A stretch of DNA of 64,000 nucleotides from Clostridium isatidis (GTDB taxonomy: Bacteria > Bacillota > Clostridia > Clostridiales > Clostridiaceae), in assembly GCF_002285495.1 (NCBI RefSeq), contig NZ_CP016786.1:2760001-2824000 (forward strand), in the 5' to 3' direction. The translations under genes were made by a program, and so were the position numbers. Of this stretch, positions 7,494 through 16,547 are shown piece by piece (within the stretch, counting starts at the first letter, position 1; the number at the start of each line of letters is the position of its first letter). The notes beneath the pieces were generated by a model. It had not been told where the DNA came from. It did no database searches and saw nothing but the letters and a program-made list of their open reading frames with translations.

Positions 7494-8381
7494 TTAATCT
7501 TTTAATCCTCCAAGACTCATACCTTGTGTAAGTTTCTTTTGTAATAAAATATATAAAATTAACGTAGGCAACATTACAATTACTAAACCTGCATACATAA
7601 TTCCATAATTTGTTGCTGTTTTTTCAACTGCCATTAAATTTTGTAGTCCTACTGGTAATGTCTTATTTCTTGTAGTCATTAATGTAAATGCAATAATATA
7701 TTCATTCCAAAATGCTAGAAAATTAAATAATATAACTGTTATAACACTTGATCTAGCCATAGGAATCATTATTTTAATCATTGTTTTAAAATATCCACAG
7801 CCATCAATTAAAGCAGCTTCTTCATAAGCCTTTGACAATGTTTTAAAATAACCTGTCAGCAAATAAATTGTAAATGGTAAGGCAGTTGATGCATAAACTA
7901 AAGCTAATATAAATCTATTGTTTAAGAAAAACTTAACACCAAATATTTTATTAGCTGAACTCAACATTAAAAATATTGGAACTACAATATAATTAACATT
8001 AATAAATAACCCTGCCATAAATCCAGTACTTATAAACTTTTTACCTTTAAAATTAAATCTTGCTAAACAATAAGATGCTGGCAATGCAACTATTAATAAT
8101 AATACAAGTGCTAAGGCAGTAACAATTACGGAATTCAATAAATATTCACCCATTTTTGCCTTTCCAAAAGCAATAACAAAGTTTTCCCAAATTAACTTTT
8201 TAGGAAAAGCAAAGGGATTAATATCTTTTCCAACAAACTCAGCATTAGATTTAAGACTCGCCATAAAAACCCAAGCAACTGGCACAATAATTGAAACTGC
8301 TAGAGTTATTAATGCTATATAAATAAATATTTTATATAAATTTCTAGCACTACTTACTTTGTTTTTTTTAACATCTTTCAT
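7494..8381 (-). CDS. Carbohydrate ABC transporter permease 2 (MalG type) of the GNB/LNB operon
   Basis: The 295-residue inner-membrane protein has six predicted membrane segments and an intact EAA loop (EEAALIDGCGYFKTMIKIMIPMARS) for contact with a shared ATPase. It starts MKDVKKNKVSS and ends with the family-typical LTQGMSLGGLKD. It lies between permease 1 (10 bp upstream) and the phosphorylase (42 bp downstream). No ATPase is encoded in the operon, so an MsmK-like shared ATPase elsewhere is expected. Confidence 0.9.
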   Translation of the reverse strand: MKDVKKNKVSSARNLYKIFIYIALITLAVSIIVPVAWVFMASLKSNAEFVGKDINPFAFPKKLIWENFVIAFGKAKMGEYLLNSVIVTALALVLLLIVALPASYCLARFNFKGKKFISTGFMAGLFINVNYIVVPIFLMLSSANKIFGVKFFLNNRFILALVYASTALPFTIYLLTGYFKTLSKAYEEAALIDGCGYFKTMIKIMIPMARSSVITVILFNFLAFWNEYIIAFTLMTTRNKTLPVGLQNLMAVEKTATNYGIMYAGLVIVMLPTLILYILLQKKLTQGMSLGGLKD

Positions 8382-8391
8382 ATCCTTCCTC

Positions 8392-8898
8392 CTAAAACTC
8401 TAACACTTCACGTTCAGTAATCTTATTAATTACTGCTGACAATATGAAGGAAAATGTGAATACTACTACTCCAATTGCCATACCATAACCATATGCTGAT
8501 GATGTATATGCCTGCTTATACATATAACTTAAGAATACTTCAGTTTGTCCGTTGGGCCCTCCACCAGTCATAATTTGAACCATTAAAAAGCTTAGGTTAA
8601 TTGTACTAATAACAAAAAATGTTAAAGTCGTACGAATATTATCCCAAATAAGAGGTAATGTAATTACAAAAAACTGCTTAATTTTGCCTGCTCCATCTAA
8701 TCCAGATGCTTCATATAAACTTTCTGGAATTGATGCCATACTTGCCATATACATAACCATATAGTATCCAATTGCCTGCCAAATAAGGGCAAATATTAAA
8801 GAGTAAATTACAATATTAGGGTCTCCCATCCACATTCTTTTTAAATTATCTAACTTTAGAAAAAAAATAAATCGCTTTTCTGACTTTCTTTTATTCAC
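8392..8898 (-). CDS. Carbohydrate ABC transporter permease 1 (MalF type), internally deleted
   Basis: Only 168 residues remain; this family normally has about 290. The first 13 residues (MNKRKSEKRFIFF) are a normal start just before membrane segment 1, and the next residues LKLDNLKRMWMGDPN belong to the middle of the family. About 115 residues, including the first membrane segments, are missing in frame. The rest is intact: WQAIGYYMVMYMAS, EAA loop YEASGLDGAGKIKQFFVITLP, and MTGGGPNGQTEVFLSYMYKQA. The join is in a T-rich run near 8860. Start is GTG after GGTGGG. Transport activity is doubtful unless the gap is an assembly artefact. Confidence 0.88.
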   Translation of the reverse strand: MNKRKSEKRFIFFLKLDNLKRMWMGDPNIVIYSLIFALIWQAIGYYMVMYMASMASIPESLYEASGLDGAGKIKQFFVITLPLIWDNIRTTLTFFVISTINLSFLMVQIMTGGGPNGQTEVFLSYMYKQAYTSSAYGYGMAIGVVVFTFSFILSAVINKITEREVLEF

Positions 8899-8922
8899 TT
8901 TAACCCACCCCCCATTTAAATC

Positions 8923-8950
8923 AAACGGTGAGTTATAATACTCACCGTTT
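8923..8950 (-). promoter_or_regulatory. Intercistronic hairpin between binding protein and permease genes
   Basis: AAACGGTGAGT and ACTCACCGTTT form a perfect 11-bp stem with a 6-nt loop and no T tract. It sits 30 bp after the binding-protein stop. In binding-protein operons such hairpins commonly stabilise the upstream mRNA so that more binding protein than permease is made. Confidence 0.7.
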
Positions 8951-8980
8951 ATTGCTTTATAACTATAATTTTAGTATCAA

Positions 8981-10324
8981 CTACTTAAGTGCTGCTCTAC
9001 ATTTTTCAAAAGTTTCATTTAATTGAGTTTTCCATTGATCAGCAGTCATTGACCCATCAACTAGTGAGTCAATTGCTCCATATACAGCCTTATTAAAATC
9101 TAATCCTTCAATTGTGTCTGTTGCAGCCCAGTTACCTAATGCAGGTAATACTCCTTCTTGTTCGTAAATGCTATAGAATAATTTCATATCTCCATCAAGC
9201 TTATCAACAATTCCTTTTACTGGTTGAACAACTGGAGTAGCAACCATTTGTCCATCTTTATTTTGAACTTTATTGTCTAACATAATATCAATGGCTTCAT
9301 CTGAATATAAGAACTTAATAAATTCTTTTGCATCATCGTGATTTTTACCTTCTTTAGGTACCCAAACTTGTTCAAAGAATGTATAAGCGTAACGTTTTCC
9401 ACCTTCTTCATATGCTGGTAATGGCATAAAACCCCATTTAAATCCCTCAGGTGTTGATTCTGCCATTTCTCCAACTACCCAGTTTCCATTTGGCATAAAG
9501 GCTACTTGTCCATCAATTACAGCTTGTTGATTTTTCTTAAATCCACCATCACTGTTTGCATTTGCTACTGTTGCATCCCAAGTGTATTTAGATAATTTAT
9601 CAACTGTATCTATTACTAATTGACCTTCCTTAGAATTCCAAGTATTTTCATCATATTCTAAGGCCTTCTTGTAGTAATCTGAACCACCTGCTTGATATAA
9701 TAATGCAAATAATGTTCCATCAAAGTATCCTGAAGTTGGATAAGTAAATAATGCTTTTCCTTCTGCTTTTAATTTATCACCATATGTCCACATTTCATCC
9801 CATGTAGCTGGTAATTTTTCATTTTCAAATTGAGAAGCATCATACCATAATCCTGTTGGTGAATAGAATATTGGGGCCAAATAAGTCTTGCCATCCCCAT
9901 ACGGTTGAGTGATAGCGTTTTCAGCAAATCCATCAGCTAGTTTATCTTTTAATTCTCCTGTAAATACATCTGATATGTCTAATAGAGCTTCTTCCTTAAT
10001 CATTGTTTCAGTAAATCCACTCTTTTGTCCAATATTATAGTAAACTACATCTGGATATTCTCCATCTAACATTTGAGGACGTAATTCTTCATCTAACTTT
10101 GATGATAGTTGCAGCTCAATATCTACATCTGGATTAGCAGTTTCAAAAGCTGTTTCAAGATTTCTCCAGATATCTCCTCCGTTACCATCTTCAAATGCAG
10201 CAACTTTTAATATTCTCTTGCCCGATGTTTCACCTGATGTTTCATCTGTTGACTTAGAACCACATCCAGTAAATGAAGTTGTGACCATAAGAGCCATTAA
10301 TGACATACATAATAACTTTTTCAT
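8981..10324 (-). CDS. Sugar ABC transporter substrate-binding lipoprotein (GNB/LNB operon)
   Basis: This extracytoplasmic solute-binding protein (cluster 1/MalE-like) has about 447 residues. The signal sequence MKKLLCMSLMALMVTTSFTGC has its lipobox Cys at residue 21, followed by a GSKSTDETS linker. ATG at 10322-10324 is chosen over the upstream in-frame TTG because AGGGGA lies about 11 nt before it. Family features include KVAAFEDGNGGDIWRN, LPATWDEMW, FMPNGNWVVGEM and the C-terminal helical part. It is first in the operon with permeases and GH112 phosphorylase; galacto-N-biose/lacto-N-biose is the likely ligand. Confidence 0.92.
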   Translation of the reverse strand: MKKLLCMSLMALMVTTSFTGCGSKSTDETSGETSGKRILKVAAFEDGNGGDIWRNLETAFETANPDVDIELQLSSKLDEELRPQMLDGEYPDVVYYNIGQKSGFTETMIKEEALLDISDVFTGELKDKLADGFAENAITQPYGDGKTYLAPIFYSPTGLWYDASQFENEKLPATWDEMWTYGDKLKAEGKALFTYPTSGYFDGTLFALLYQAGGSDYYKKALEYDENTWNSKEGQLVIDTVDKLSKYTWDATVANANSDGGFKKNQQAVIDGQVAFMPNGNWVVGEMAESTPEGFKWGFMPLPAYEEGGKRYAYTFFEQVWVPKEGKNHDDAKEFIKFLYSDEAIDIMLDNKVQNKDGQMVATPVVQPVKGIVDKLDGDMKLFYSIYEQEGVLPALGNWAATDTIEGLDFNKAVYGAIDSLVDGSMTADQWKTQLNETFEKCRAALK

Positions 10325-10657
10325 AAATATCAATTTCCCCTACCAAAAGATTTGTGATTTATTGTTATTTACACCATGTTTGTTTTACTTTCTATTCATA
10401 GTATAATTTATAGTAAACGTTTTTTATATAAATATATTGTGGTGTTTTTTATATATATTGTTATTGTTAAACTGATAATAAGATCTCCTTGAATTTAAAT
10501 CAATATAAAACAATCCCGTTTAACACTTTAAGCTAGTAATATAGTGGCTTTTAAGATATTTATTATTCTTTAGTAATATTGTCATATTATGTAGTAAAAT
10601 TTTACTTATATTGTGATATAATTATTAATATTATGGAAATAGATTGGGGGATCTAAA
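10325..10657. promoter_or_regulatory. Divergent control region between the GNB/LNB operon and the AraC regulator
   Basis: This 333-bp AT-rich stretch has no gene. AGTAAACGTTTTTT at 10412-10425 resembles half of a catabolite-responsive (cre) element. Just beside it, on the minus strand, TATACT is a possible operon -10. The repeated segments GTTTTTTATATAAATATATTG and GTGTTTTTTATATATATTG at about 10419-10461 could be regulator contacts. No strong terminator is seen. Confidence 0.45.
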
Positions 10658-11524
10658 TTGAGTATTACACGATATCTAATAAATAACAAAAAACCTTATG
10701 ATCAAAATTATGAACTACTTTACATAAGCAAATCAAAATTTGAAAATGATTGGCATAGTACAGCCCATTTTCACCCCTTCACCGAAATATTCTTTATAAC
10801 TGATGGTAAAGGAGCTTTTCACTTAGATGATGCCATTGTTAATGTTAATAAATGGGATTTAATTGTAATTAATCCTAACTGTCTACATACAGAAAAATCA
10901 TCTTTATCAGATACTCCACTAGAATATATTGTTCTAGGCATAGATAATCTGTTATTAAATTTTCCTGAAACATATAGCTTAACTGAAAATGAACAACAAC
11001 CTAATCTTTATAGACTTATGAACTTTTCAAAAGATAAAGATTTAATACTTAATTATTTAAATCAATTGATTAACGAAATTGAAAATAAAGAATTTAATTA
11101 CGAACTTATTTGTAAATGTATTTTAACACTATTTATAACTCACATAATACGCAGAACAGCTTCTCTACAATTCGTAGAGGAATCCCAAGAAAAATTAAAT
11201 TTAGAATGCATAAAAATAAAGAACTATATTGATTCACACTATTCTCAAAATATAACACTAGACTTTTTATCAGACTTGACTTATATGAATAAATTTCATT
11301 TAGTTCATACATTTACTAAACAAATAGGAATATCTCCTATAAATTATGTTATAAACAAGCGTATTCAAGAAGCTAAAAACTTATTAAGTACTACTGGCTA
11401 TTCTATAAGAGATATAGCTTCAATCGTTGGTTTCTCAAGTTCATCTTACTTTAGTCAAATGTTTAAAAAAGTAACTGGAGTATCTCCAAAAAACTATAGA
11501 TTAAAAAATGCTAAAAGTAAATAA
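10658..11524 (+). CDS. AraC-family transcriptional regulator
   Basis: 288 residues. An N-terminal cupin-like sensor (about 1-100; HFHPFTEIFFITDGKGAFHLDD) is followed by a C-terminal double helix-turn-helix (about 187-285) with TLDFLSDLTYMNKFHLVHTFTKQIG and the signature SIRDIASIVGFSSSSYFSQMFKKVTGVSPKNYR. Start is TTG at 10658 after GGGGG. Divergent placement argues that it activates the GNB/LNB operon in response to a sugar. Confidence 0.88.
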   Translation: MSITRYLINNKKPYDQNYELLYISKSKFENDWHSTAHFHPFTEIFFITDGKGAFHLDDAIVNVNKWDLIVINPNCLHTEKSSLSDTPLEYIVLGIDNLLLNFPETYSLTENEQQPNLYRLMNFSKDKDLILNYLNQLINEIENKEFNYELICKCILTLFITHIIRRTASLQFVEESQEKLNLECIKIKNYIDSHYSQNITLDFLSDLTYMNKFHLVHTFTKQIGISPINYVINKRIQEAKNLLSTTGYSIRDIASIVGFSSSSYFSQMFKKVTGVSPKNYRLKNAKSK

Positions 11525-11526
11525 AA

Positions 11527-11570
11527 AATAAGGAGCAGTTTCTGTCATAAAGCAAAACCAGCTCCTTATT
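11527..11570 (-). terminator. Terminator of tcdA
   Basis: AATAAGGAGC and GCTCCTTATT pair (10 bp). The T tract is on the minus strand only (A run at 11523-11528), so it serves tcdA; it lies next to the AraC stop. Confidence 0.7.
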
Positions 11571-11579
11571 TGCAAGCAA

Positions 11580-12338
11580 CTAAATTACACCTATTATCTC
11601 TTTTATAACTTCTCCAGCTATTATCATCCCTGCAACTGGTGGAACAAAAGACATACTTCCTGGTATTTGTCTTCTAATTGTACACTTTTTAGTTCCCCCT
11701 GTACATACACAACCAGTTTTACAAGTAACTACATCTTCATCCTTTGGCTTTCTTGGTTTCTCCTCTGAATAAAGAACCTTAAGGTTTTTAACTCCTCTTT
11801 TTCTTAATTCATATCTCATAACTTTAGCAAGAGGACAAATTTTTGTGTCGTATATATCAACAATTTTAAATTGTGTCGGGTCTAGCTTATTACCTGTCCC
11901 CATTGAAGCAATTATATTAATATTTCTTTCATAACAATATTGTGCTAAAGCTAACTTTGCTGAAACAGTATCTATTGCATCTATCACATAATCAACATCA
12001 TCTGTAATTATATCTTTTATATTTTCAGGAGTTACAAAAACTTCATGAGTAATAATATTACACTTTCTGTTTATAGTAAGAATTCTCTCCTTCATAACTT
12101 CTACCTTTGATTTACCTATTGTTTTATATGTAGCATGTATCTGTCTATTTAAATTAGTTAAACATACTGTATCATCATCAATTAATACAATACTTCCTAC
12201 TCCTGCCCTCACTAGAGCTTCTACAGCAAAGCTTCCTACACCACCAACACCAAATACCATTACTTTTGAATTTTTTAACTTTTCTAATCCTTCTGTCCCT
12301 ATTAGTAACTCAGTTCTAGAGAATGGATGTTGTAGCAT
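11580..12338 (-). CDS. tcdA: tRNA threonylcarbamoyladenosine dehydratase TcdA
   Basis: This 252-residue E1-like (ThiF/MoeB/HesA) ATP-dependent enzyme makes cyclic t6A at tRNA position 37. The start HPFSRTELLIGTEGLEKLKNSKVMVFGVGGVGSFAVEAL has the GxGGxG nucleotide loop. DDDTVCLTNLNRQ and VIDAIDTVSAKL follow, then CVCTGGTKKCTIRRQIPGSMSFVPPVAGM, which is typical of TcdA. Single gene with its own terminator. Confidence 0.93.
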   Translation of the reverse strand: MLQHPFSRTELLIGTEGLEKLKNSKVMVFGVGGVGSFAVEALVRAGVGSIVLIDDDTVCLTNLNRQIHATYKTIGKSKVEVMKERILTINRKCNIITHEVFVTPENIKDIITDDVDYVIDAIDTVSAKLALAQYCYERNINIIASMGTGNKLDPTQFKIVDIYDTKICPLAKVMRYELRKRGVKNLKVLYSEEKPRKPKDEDVVTCKTGCVCTGGTKKCTIRRQIPGSMSFVPPVAGMIIAGEVIKEIIGVI

Positions 12339-12525
12339 TAATTATCTCTCCTTTTTTATTAAACATTATATCTTATTTTAAAACATAATTTGTTCATATA
12401 CAATGATTATTATTTCCCAAGAAATAAAATGCATTTTTAAACTTTTGTTTATTTAAATACTATCTTTTATATGTTAATATAATTAAGAATTAACTTAATC
12501 AAATTTATTTTAAGGAGGTCAAGTA

Positions 12526-13218
12526 ATGACTTTTGGAATTATTAGTGCTATGACTGAAGAATTAGAACTTCTTCTTAAAGAAATGAATATTGAAGAAAAA
12601 ACAACAAAAGCTAATATGACTTTTTATAAAGGTACATTAGGAGATAAAAATATAATAGCAGTAGTTTGCGGAATTGGTAAAGTTAATGCTGCAATATGTA
12701 GTCAAATATTAATATCTGAATATAAAGTTTCTTCTATTATTAATGTTGGGGTTGCTGGTGGAATTGGTAAAGATATATATCCTGGAGATGTTGTTATAGG
12801 AACTGATCTAGTTGAACATGATATGGATACTTCTGCTTTTGGTGATCCAGTTGGACAAATACCAAGACTAGATACTTTCTCCTTTAAATGTGATGAAAAT
12901 TTAGTTAAAGCAGCTCTTAATGCTGCTAATGAAATAAAAGAAATAAATAGTTTTACAGGAAGAATAGTATCTGGTGATCAATTTATAGCAAATATTGATA
13001 AAATAAAATGGTTATCTGAGACATTTGATGCAATATCTTGCGAAATGGAAGGCGCAAGCATAGCTCATGTTTGTTACTTAAACAATATTCCTTGTGTTGT
13101 TATAAGATCAATATCAGATAACGCTAATAACGGAGCTCATATGGATTATGAGAAATTTATGCCAATAGCTATTAGAAACTCTACTACAATATTAAAAAAC
13201 ATGTTAAAAACACTTTAG
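12526..13218 (+). CDS. mtnN: 5'-methylthioadenosine/S-adenosylhomocysteine nucleosidase
   Basis: The 230-residue cytosolic enzyme hydrolyses MTA and SAH to adenine plus the ribosyl-thio product, recycling methyl-cycle waste and feeding AI-2 precursors. It starts MTFGIISAMTEELELLLKEM; the purine site region has NVGVAGGI, and CEMEGASIAHVC carries the catalytic glutamate region. SDNAN near the end gives the catalytic Asp. AAGGAGGTCAAGTA is an excellent ribosome site. Confidence 0.95.
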   Translation: MTFGIISAMTEELELLLKEMNIEEKTTKANMTFYKGTLGDKNIIAVVCGIGKVNAAICSQILISEYKVSSIINVGVAGGIGKDIYPGDVVIGTDLVEHDMDTSAFGDPVGQIPRLDTFSFKCDENLVKAALNAANEIKEINSFTGRIVSGDQFIANIDKIKWLSETFDAISCEMEGASIAHVCYLNNIPCVVIRSISDNANNGAHMDYEKFMPIAIRNSTTILKNMLKTL

Positions 13219-13241
13219 GCAGCAAATGCCTAAAGTGTTTT
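13207..13241. terminator. Bidirectional terminator mtnN / hemerythrin-like gene
   Basis: AAAACACTTTAGGC pairs perfectly with GCCTAAAGTGTTTT around a 7-nt loop, with flanking T/A runs. It contains the stop codons of both converging genes. Confidence 0.9.
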
Positions 13242-13649
13242 TATTTCAGGATATAGCTTTAAGTCTTCCTTTTGTATTCTATTTACTAATAAAGTTAATA
13301 CTTTTTGACTTTCTTTTATAAATTCTGCTTTATTACTTAATATCTTGTTTTTAGTGTTAAACTTATTTTTATATTCTGTAAATATGTTATGGATATCTCC
13401 CATTTCTTCGCTGTATTCAGTAGCTATTTTCTTTAATTTATCATTATTGCTGTTTATAAGTTCTGGGTATAAAAATTTATCTTCTGTTTTCATATGAATA
13501 TTTAATTTTCCAGCAAGGGTATTTATATCCCATACCATATCATCAATATTATCTTCTAAATTACTTGATTTTATATGATTATCTAATTTTTTAAATAGTT
13601 CTTTTATTTCTGTATGTTGTCTTTCTAAATTACTTATATTCATCTCCAT
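13230..13649 (-). CDS. Hemerythrin HHE domain protein
   Basis: 139 residues, predicted all alpha. Ligands of a hemerythrin-like di-iron site are visible: H12 and E15 (RQHTEIKELF), H53 and E57 (NIHMKTEDKFLYPEL), H86 and a C-terminal EDLKLYPEI. The family binds O2, NO or iron. It stands just downstream of rubrerythrin on the same strand, fitting an oxidative-stress role. Confidence 0.8.
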   Translation of the reverse strand: MEMNISNLERQHTEIKELFKKLDNHIKSSNLEDNIDDMVWDINTLAGKLNIHMKTEDKFLYPELINSNNDKLKKIATEYSEEMGDIHNIFTEYKNKFNTKNKILSNKAEFIKESQKVLTLLVNRIQKEDLKLYPEIKTL

Positions 13650-13751
13650 AACTCCCTAACTTTCCTATTTTAAATTTGCTTATATTATAAGAAAATTACA
13701 AGGGGAATTATGTGATTAAAATCACACAGTTATAAAACTTATTAATCATAA

Positions 13752-14306
13752 TTAAAATTCTTTAAACATCTCCCTTTTAACACCGCAAACTGGACATTTG
13801 TCTACTGTAACTCCAATTTCAGTAAAACCGCAAATTGGGCAAATATAAATTGATTCATCTCCTATATCTTTACCTTCTTTAGCTTTATCTTGAGCTTCTT
13901 TGAACATCTTTGCATGTATTTTTTCCGCTTCTAGTGCATAATGGAAAGATTTTTGAGCTTCACTTTCTCCTTGAAATTTTGCTGTTTCTAAATATACAGG
14001 ATACATTTGTTCTACTTCGTGTAGTTCTCCATCAATGGCTCCTTGAAGATTTTCAACAATGTTTGTATGGCCAAATACAGCACCTGCAGCAACAGTGGCA
14101 TCCCCTACTTGATCTCTTAATACATTAAAATGATTTTTAGCATGAACCCATTCCGCATAAGCTATTCCTCTGAAAAGTCTTGCTATATTTGGATATCCAT
14201 CCTTTTCTGCTGAATCCGCCCAAATTGTATATCTCATGTGAGCCATGCTTTCTCCACCATAAGCTGATCTTAAAAAATCTGCAGTCATTGCATTTTTTAA
14301 TGACAT
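13752..14306 (-). CDS. rbr: Rubrerythrin
   Basis: This non-haem peroxidase uses electrons from rubredoxin/NADH to reduce H2O2. Start is the second ATG of the frame at 14306: AAAGGATG lies 10 nt upstream and overlaps the first ATG (14318). Domain 1 is a four-helix di-iron ferritin-like fold (GGESMAHMRY, AYAEWVHAKNHF, GELHEVEQMYP, ALEAEKIHAKMF). Domain 2 is a rubredoxin-like centre with CPICG and CPVCG. Confidence 0.95.
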   Translation of the reverse strand: MSLKNAMTADFLRSAYGGESMAHMRYTIWADSAEKDGYPNIARLFRGIAYAEWVHAKNHFNVLRDQVGDATVAAGAVFGHTNIVENLQGAIDGELHEVEQMYPVYLETAKFQGESEAQKSFHYALEAEKIHAKMFKEAQDKAKEGKDIGDESIYICPICGFTEIGVTVDKCPVCGVKREMFKEF

Positions 14307-14398
14307 TTTTATACACATCCTTTCTTAACAATTACAAACTTTATTATTTCCAATAGTATATTAAATAATTCATTCTTTTATATTTACTTGTTAAATTT

Positions 14399-15112
14399 TT
14401 AAATATAAAGTCTTACTCCATTCTTTTTAAGCCAGTTATGTCTTTCTTTATAATCTGGAAGAATACTCTCTACTTTATTCCAAAAATTCTTAGAGTGGTT
14501 TTTATGAACCATATGACTCATTTCATGAACAACTACATAATCTAATACCTCTAACGGAGCCATAGAAAGCCTCCAATTAAATAACAAATCGTTTTTATAG
14601 GAACAGCTTCCCCATCTTTTCTTTTGTTCTTTTGACTTTATATTTCTAGGCTTAACATCAAAATACTTCTGGTAATACTCAACTCTTTCCTTAACTTTTC
14701 TCAAAGTTGTTTCTCTATAAAAATTCTCTATGGCAAGTTTTATTGCTTTAGTATCATTAGTATTACTTTTTACTATTAATTTTTCTTCAGAAAGTTCAGC
14801 TTTTATCTTTTTATAATTATCCTTTATATCTATATATAATTTATATTCTCTTCCAAGATATAGATAAGTTTCCCCTTCAATGCCTTCTCTTTTTATCTTT
14901 TTTGCATTTATAATACTAACTTCATTCTGCTTCTCTATTATCCATTTTGCCTTTTTCTTAACTATATCTATTACTTCCTCTTCTTTTAAAAAGTCTGGAG
15001 AAATAACCGTCACTTTCCCATCTAACTCTACTTTAATACTTAATGTCTTCCTTTTTCTATATATAAGTTCAAAATCTATATTTTTTCTTTCATATTGAAA
15101 ACTTAATTTCAT
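14399..15112 (-). CDS. YgjP-like metallopeptidase domain protein (DUF45)
   Basis: 237 residues. The C-terminal zinc-peptidase motif VVHEMSHMVHKNHSKNFW (HExxH plus a later His) is preceded by KRWGSCSYKNDLLFNWRL, both hallmarks of the SprT/YgjP group. The N-terminal half is the usual beta-rich region. The substrate is unknown; homologues often lie near restriction systems, but here the neighbours are housekeeping genes. Confidence 0.88.
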   Translation of the reverse strand: MKLSFQYERKNIDFELIYRKRKTLSIKVELDGKVTVISPDFLKEEEVIDIVKKKAKWIIEKQNEVSIINAKKIKREGIEGETYLYLGREYKLYIDIKDNYKKIKAELSEEKLIVKSNTNDTKAIKLAIENFYRETTLRKVKERVEYYQKYFDVKPRNIKSKEQKKRWGSCSYKNDLLFNWRLSMAPLEVLDYVVVHEMSHMVHKNHSKNFWNKVESILPDYKERHNWLKKNGVRLYI

Positions 15113-15220
15113 ATTTACCTCTTAATCTATATTTACATAATATTTCTTTATAATTATAACATTTATTAAAATCCTTTATATTTCTTATAAATTATTAATC
15201 TAATATTTTAATAATATTAA

Positions 15221-15263
15221 AAAAGAAGAACTATAAGAATAAAATTCTTATAGTTCTTCTTTT
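15221..15263 (-). terminator. Terminator of the serine operon
   Basis: A 19-bp stem (AAAAGAAGAACTATAAGAAT with its complement) follows the DUF1015 gene and ends in a T run on the minus strand. Confidence 0.9.
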
Positions 15264-15290
15264 AGCTGTTTGAGTTTTGACATATACTTT

Positions 15291-16526
15291 TTAAAATTTA
15301 TGAATAAATATGCCACTTCTTGGCTTTGGCTCAAACCAAGTTGATTTTGGCGGCATAATATTTCCACTATCTGCAATATTCATTATATCATTTATTTCAG
15401 TGGAATACATTGAAAAACTTACTTTCATATCTGTATCTGCTCTTCTTTCTAATTCTTCTAATCCTCTTACACCACCAATAAACTCTATTCTATTAGAAGT
15501 TCTTGGATTATCTATGCCTAATATAGGTTTAAGTAAATTATTTTGAAGAATGGACACATCTAACTGCTCTATTATATCTTTTTCATTAAAGCTGCCTTCT
15601 TTAGCTTTTAATAAGTACCACTGCTTCTCTAGATACATTCCAAAAGTATGCTTTTCCTTTGGCTCAACTGGATTTTCACTTATATTTATTTCAAACTTCT
15701 CTTCTACAGCCTTTAAAAATTCATCTTTTGTAAGACCATTTAAATCTTTAACAGTTCTATTATAGGCTAAAACTTCTAATTCACTATCAGGATAAGCAAT
15801 GACTAAAAAATAATTAAATTCTTCTTCACCAGTATAATTCTTAGTTTCTTCTCTTTTTATATTAGATACTTTTGCTGCAGAAGCAGCTCTATGATGTCCA
15901 TCTGCAATATATAAATAATCCACAGTTTTAAAAATTTCTGAAATTTTATCCACATCTTTTCTGTTATTAATTATCCAAACTGTGTGAGTAACTTCATCTT
16001 CAGAAGTAAAATTATATAAAGGCTCTTTTTCCATCCAAGCTTCTATTATCTTTGATATTTCCTTGTTTTCTCTATAAGTTAAAAATATTGGACTTGTATG
16101 AGCACTTGTTTTATAAATATGTTTAATTCTATCTCTTTCTTTTTCTTCTCTAGTAAGTTCATGTTTTTTAATTATATCATTATTATAATCATCAATAAAG
16201 GCACAAGCTAAAAGACCTACTTGGCTTCTATTTTTAATTTTTTGTTTATATATATAGAAAGAAGGTTCCTCATCTTTAATATATAAGCCTCTTTCTATCA
16301 TTCCATCTAAATTTTTCTTTGCTTGTTCATAAACTGCATCACTATAAACATCTATATTTTCTGATAAATCTACTTCAGCCCTATCAACATGTAGAAAAGA
16401 GTACGGATTATCTTTAACCATCTCCCTAGCTTCTTCTACATCCATTACATCATAAGGTAAAGATGCTATTTGATCTGCTAATTCTTTTATAGGCCTCATA
16501 GCCTTAAAAGGTCTTATTATTGCCAT
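15291..16526 (-). CDS. DUF1015 family protein of the serine operon
   Basis: 411 residues, starting MAIIRPFKAMRPIKELADQIASLPYDVM, the standard DUF1015 opening. YIADGHHRAASAAKV and NYFLVIAYPDSELEVLAYNRTVKDL are conserved family blocks. The biochemical function is not established. It is 21 bp downstream of serA and in the same operon as a class V aminotransferase. That setting, known to recur in other bacteria and archaea, suggests a role in serine or phosphoserine metabolism. No signal peptide is seen. Confidence 0.85.
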   Translation of the reverse strand: MAIIRPFKAMRPIKELADQIASLPYDVMDVEEAREMVKDNPYSFLHVDRAEVDLSENIDVYSDAVYEQAKKNLDGMIERGLYIKDEEPSFYIYKQKIKNRSQVGLLACAFIDDYNNDIIKKHELTREEKERDRIKHIYKTSAHTSPIFLTYRENKEISKIIEAWMEKEPLYNFTSEDEVTHTVWIINNRKDVDKISEIFKTVDYLYIADGHHRAASAAKVSNIKREETKNYTGEEEFNYFLVIAYPDSELEVLAYNRTVKDLNGLTKDEFLKAVEEKFEINISENPVEPKEKHTFGMYLEKQWYLLKAKEGSFNEKDIIEQLDVSILQNNLLKPILGIDNPRTSNRIEFIGGVRGLEELERRADTDMKVSFSMYSTEINDIMNIADSGNIMPPKSTWFEPKPRSGIFIHKF

Positions 16527-16547
16527 ACAAATCCTCCTTAGTATTTT

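Noticed and set aside
13910..14331. ORFs on both strands within rubrerythrin
   Set aside because: Other-frame shadows; the rubrerythrin frame has full motif support.
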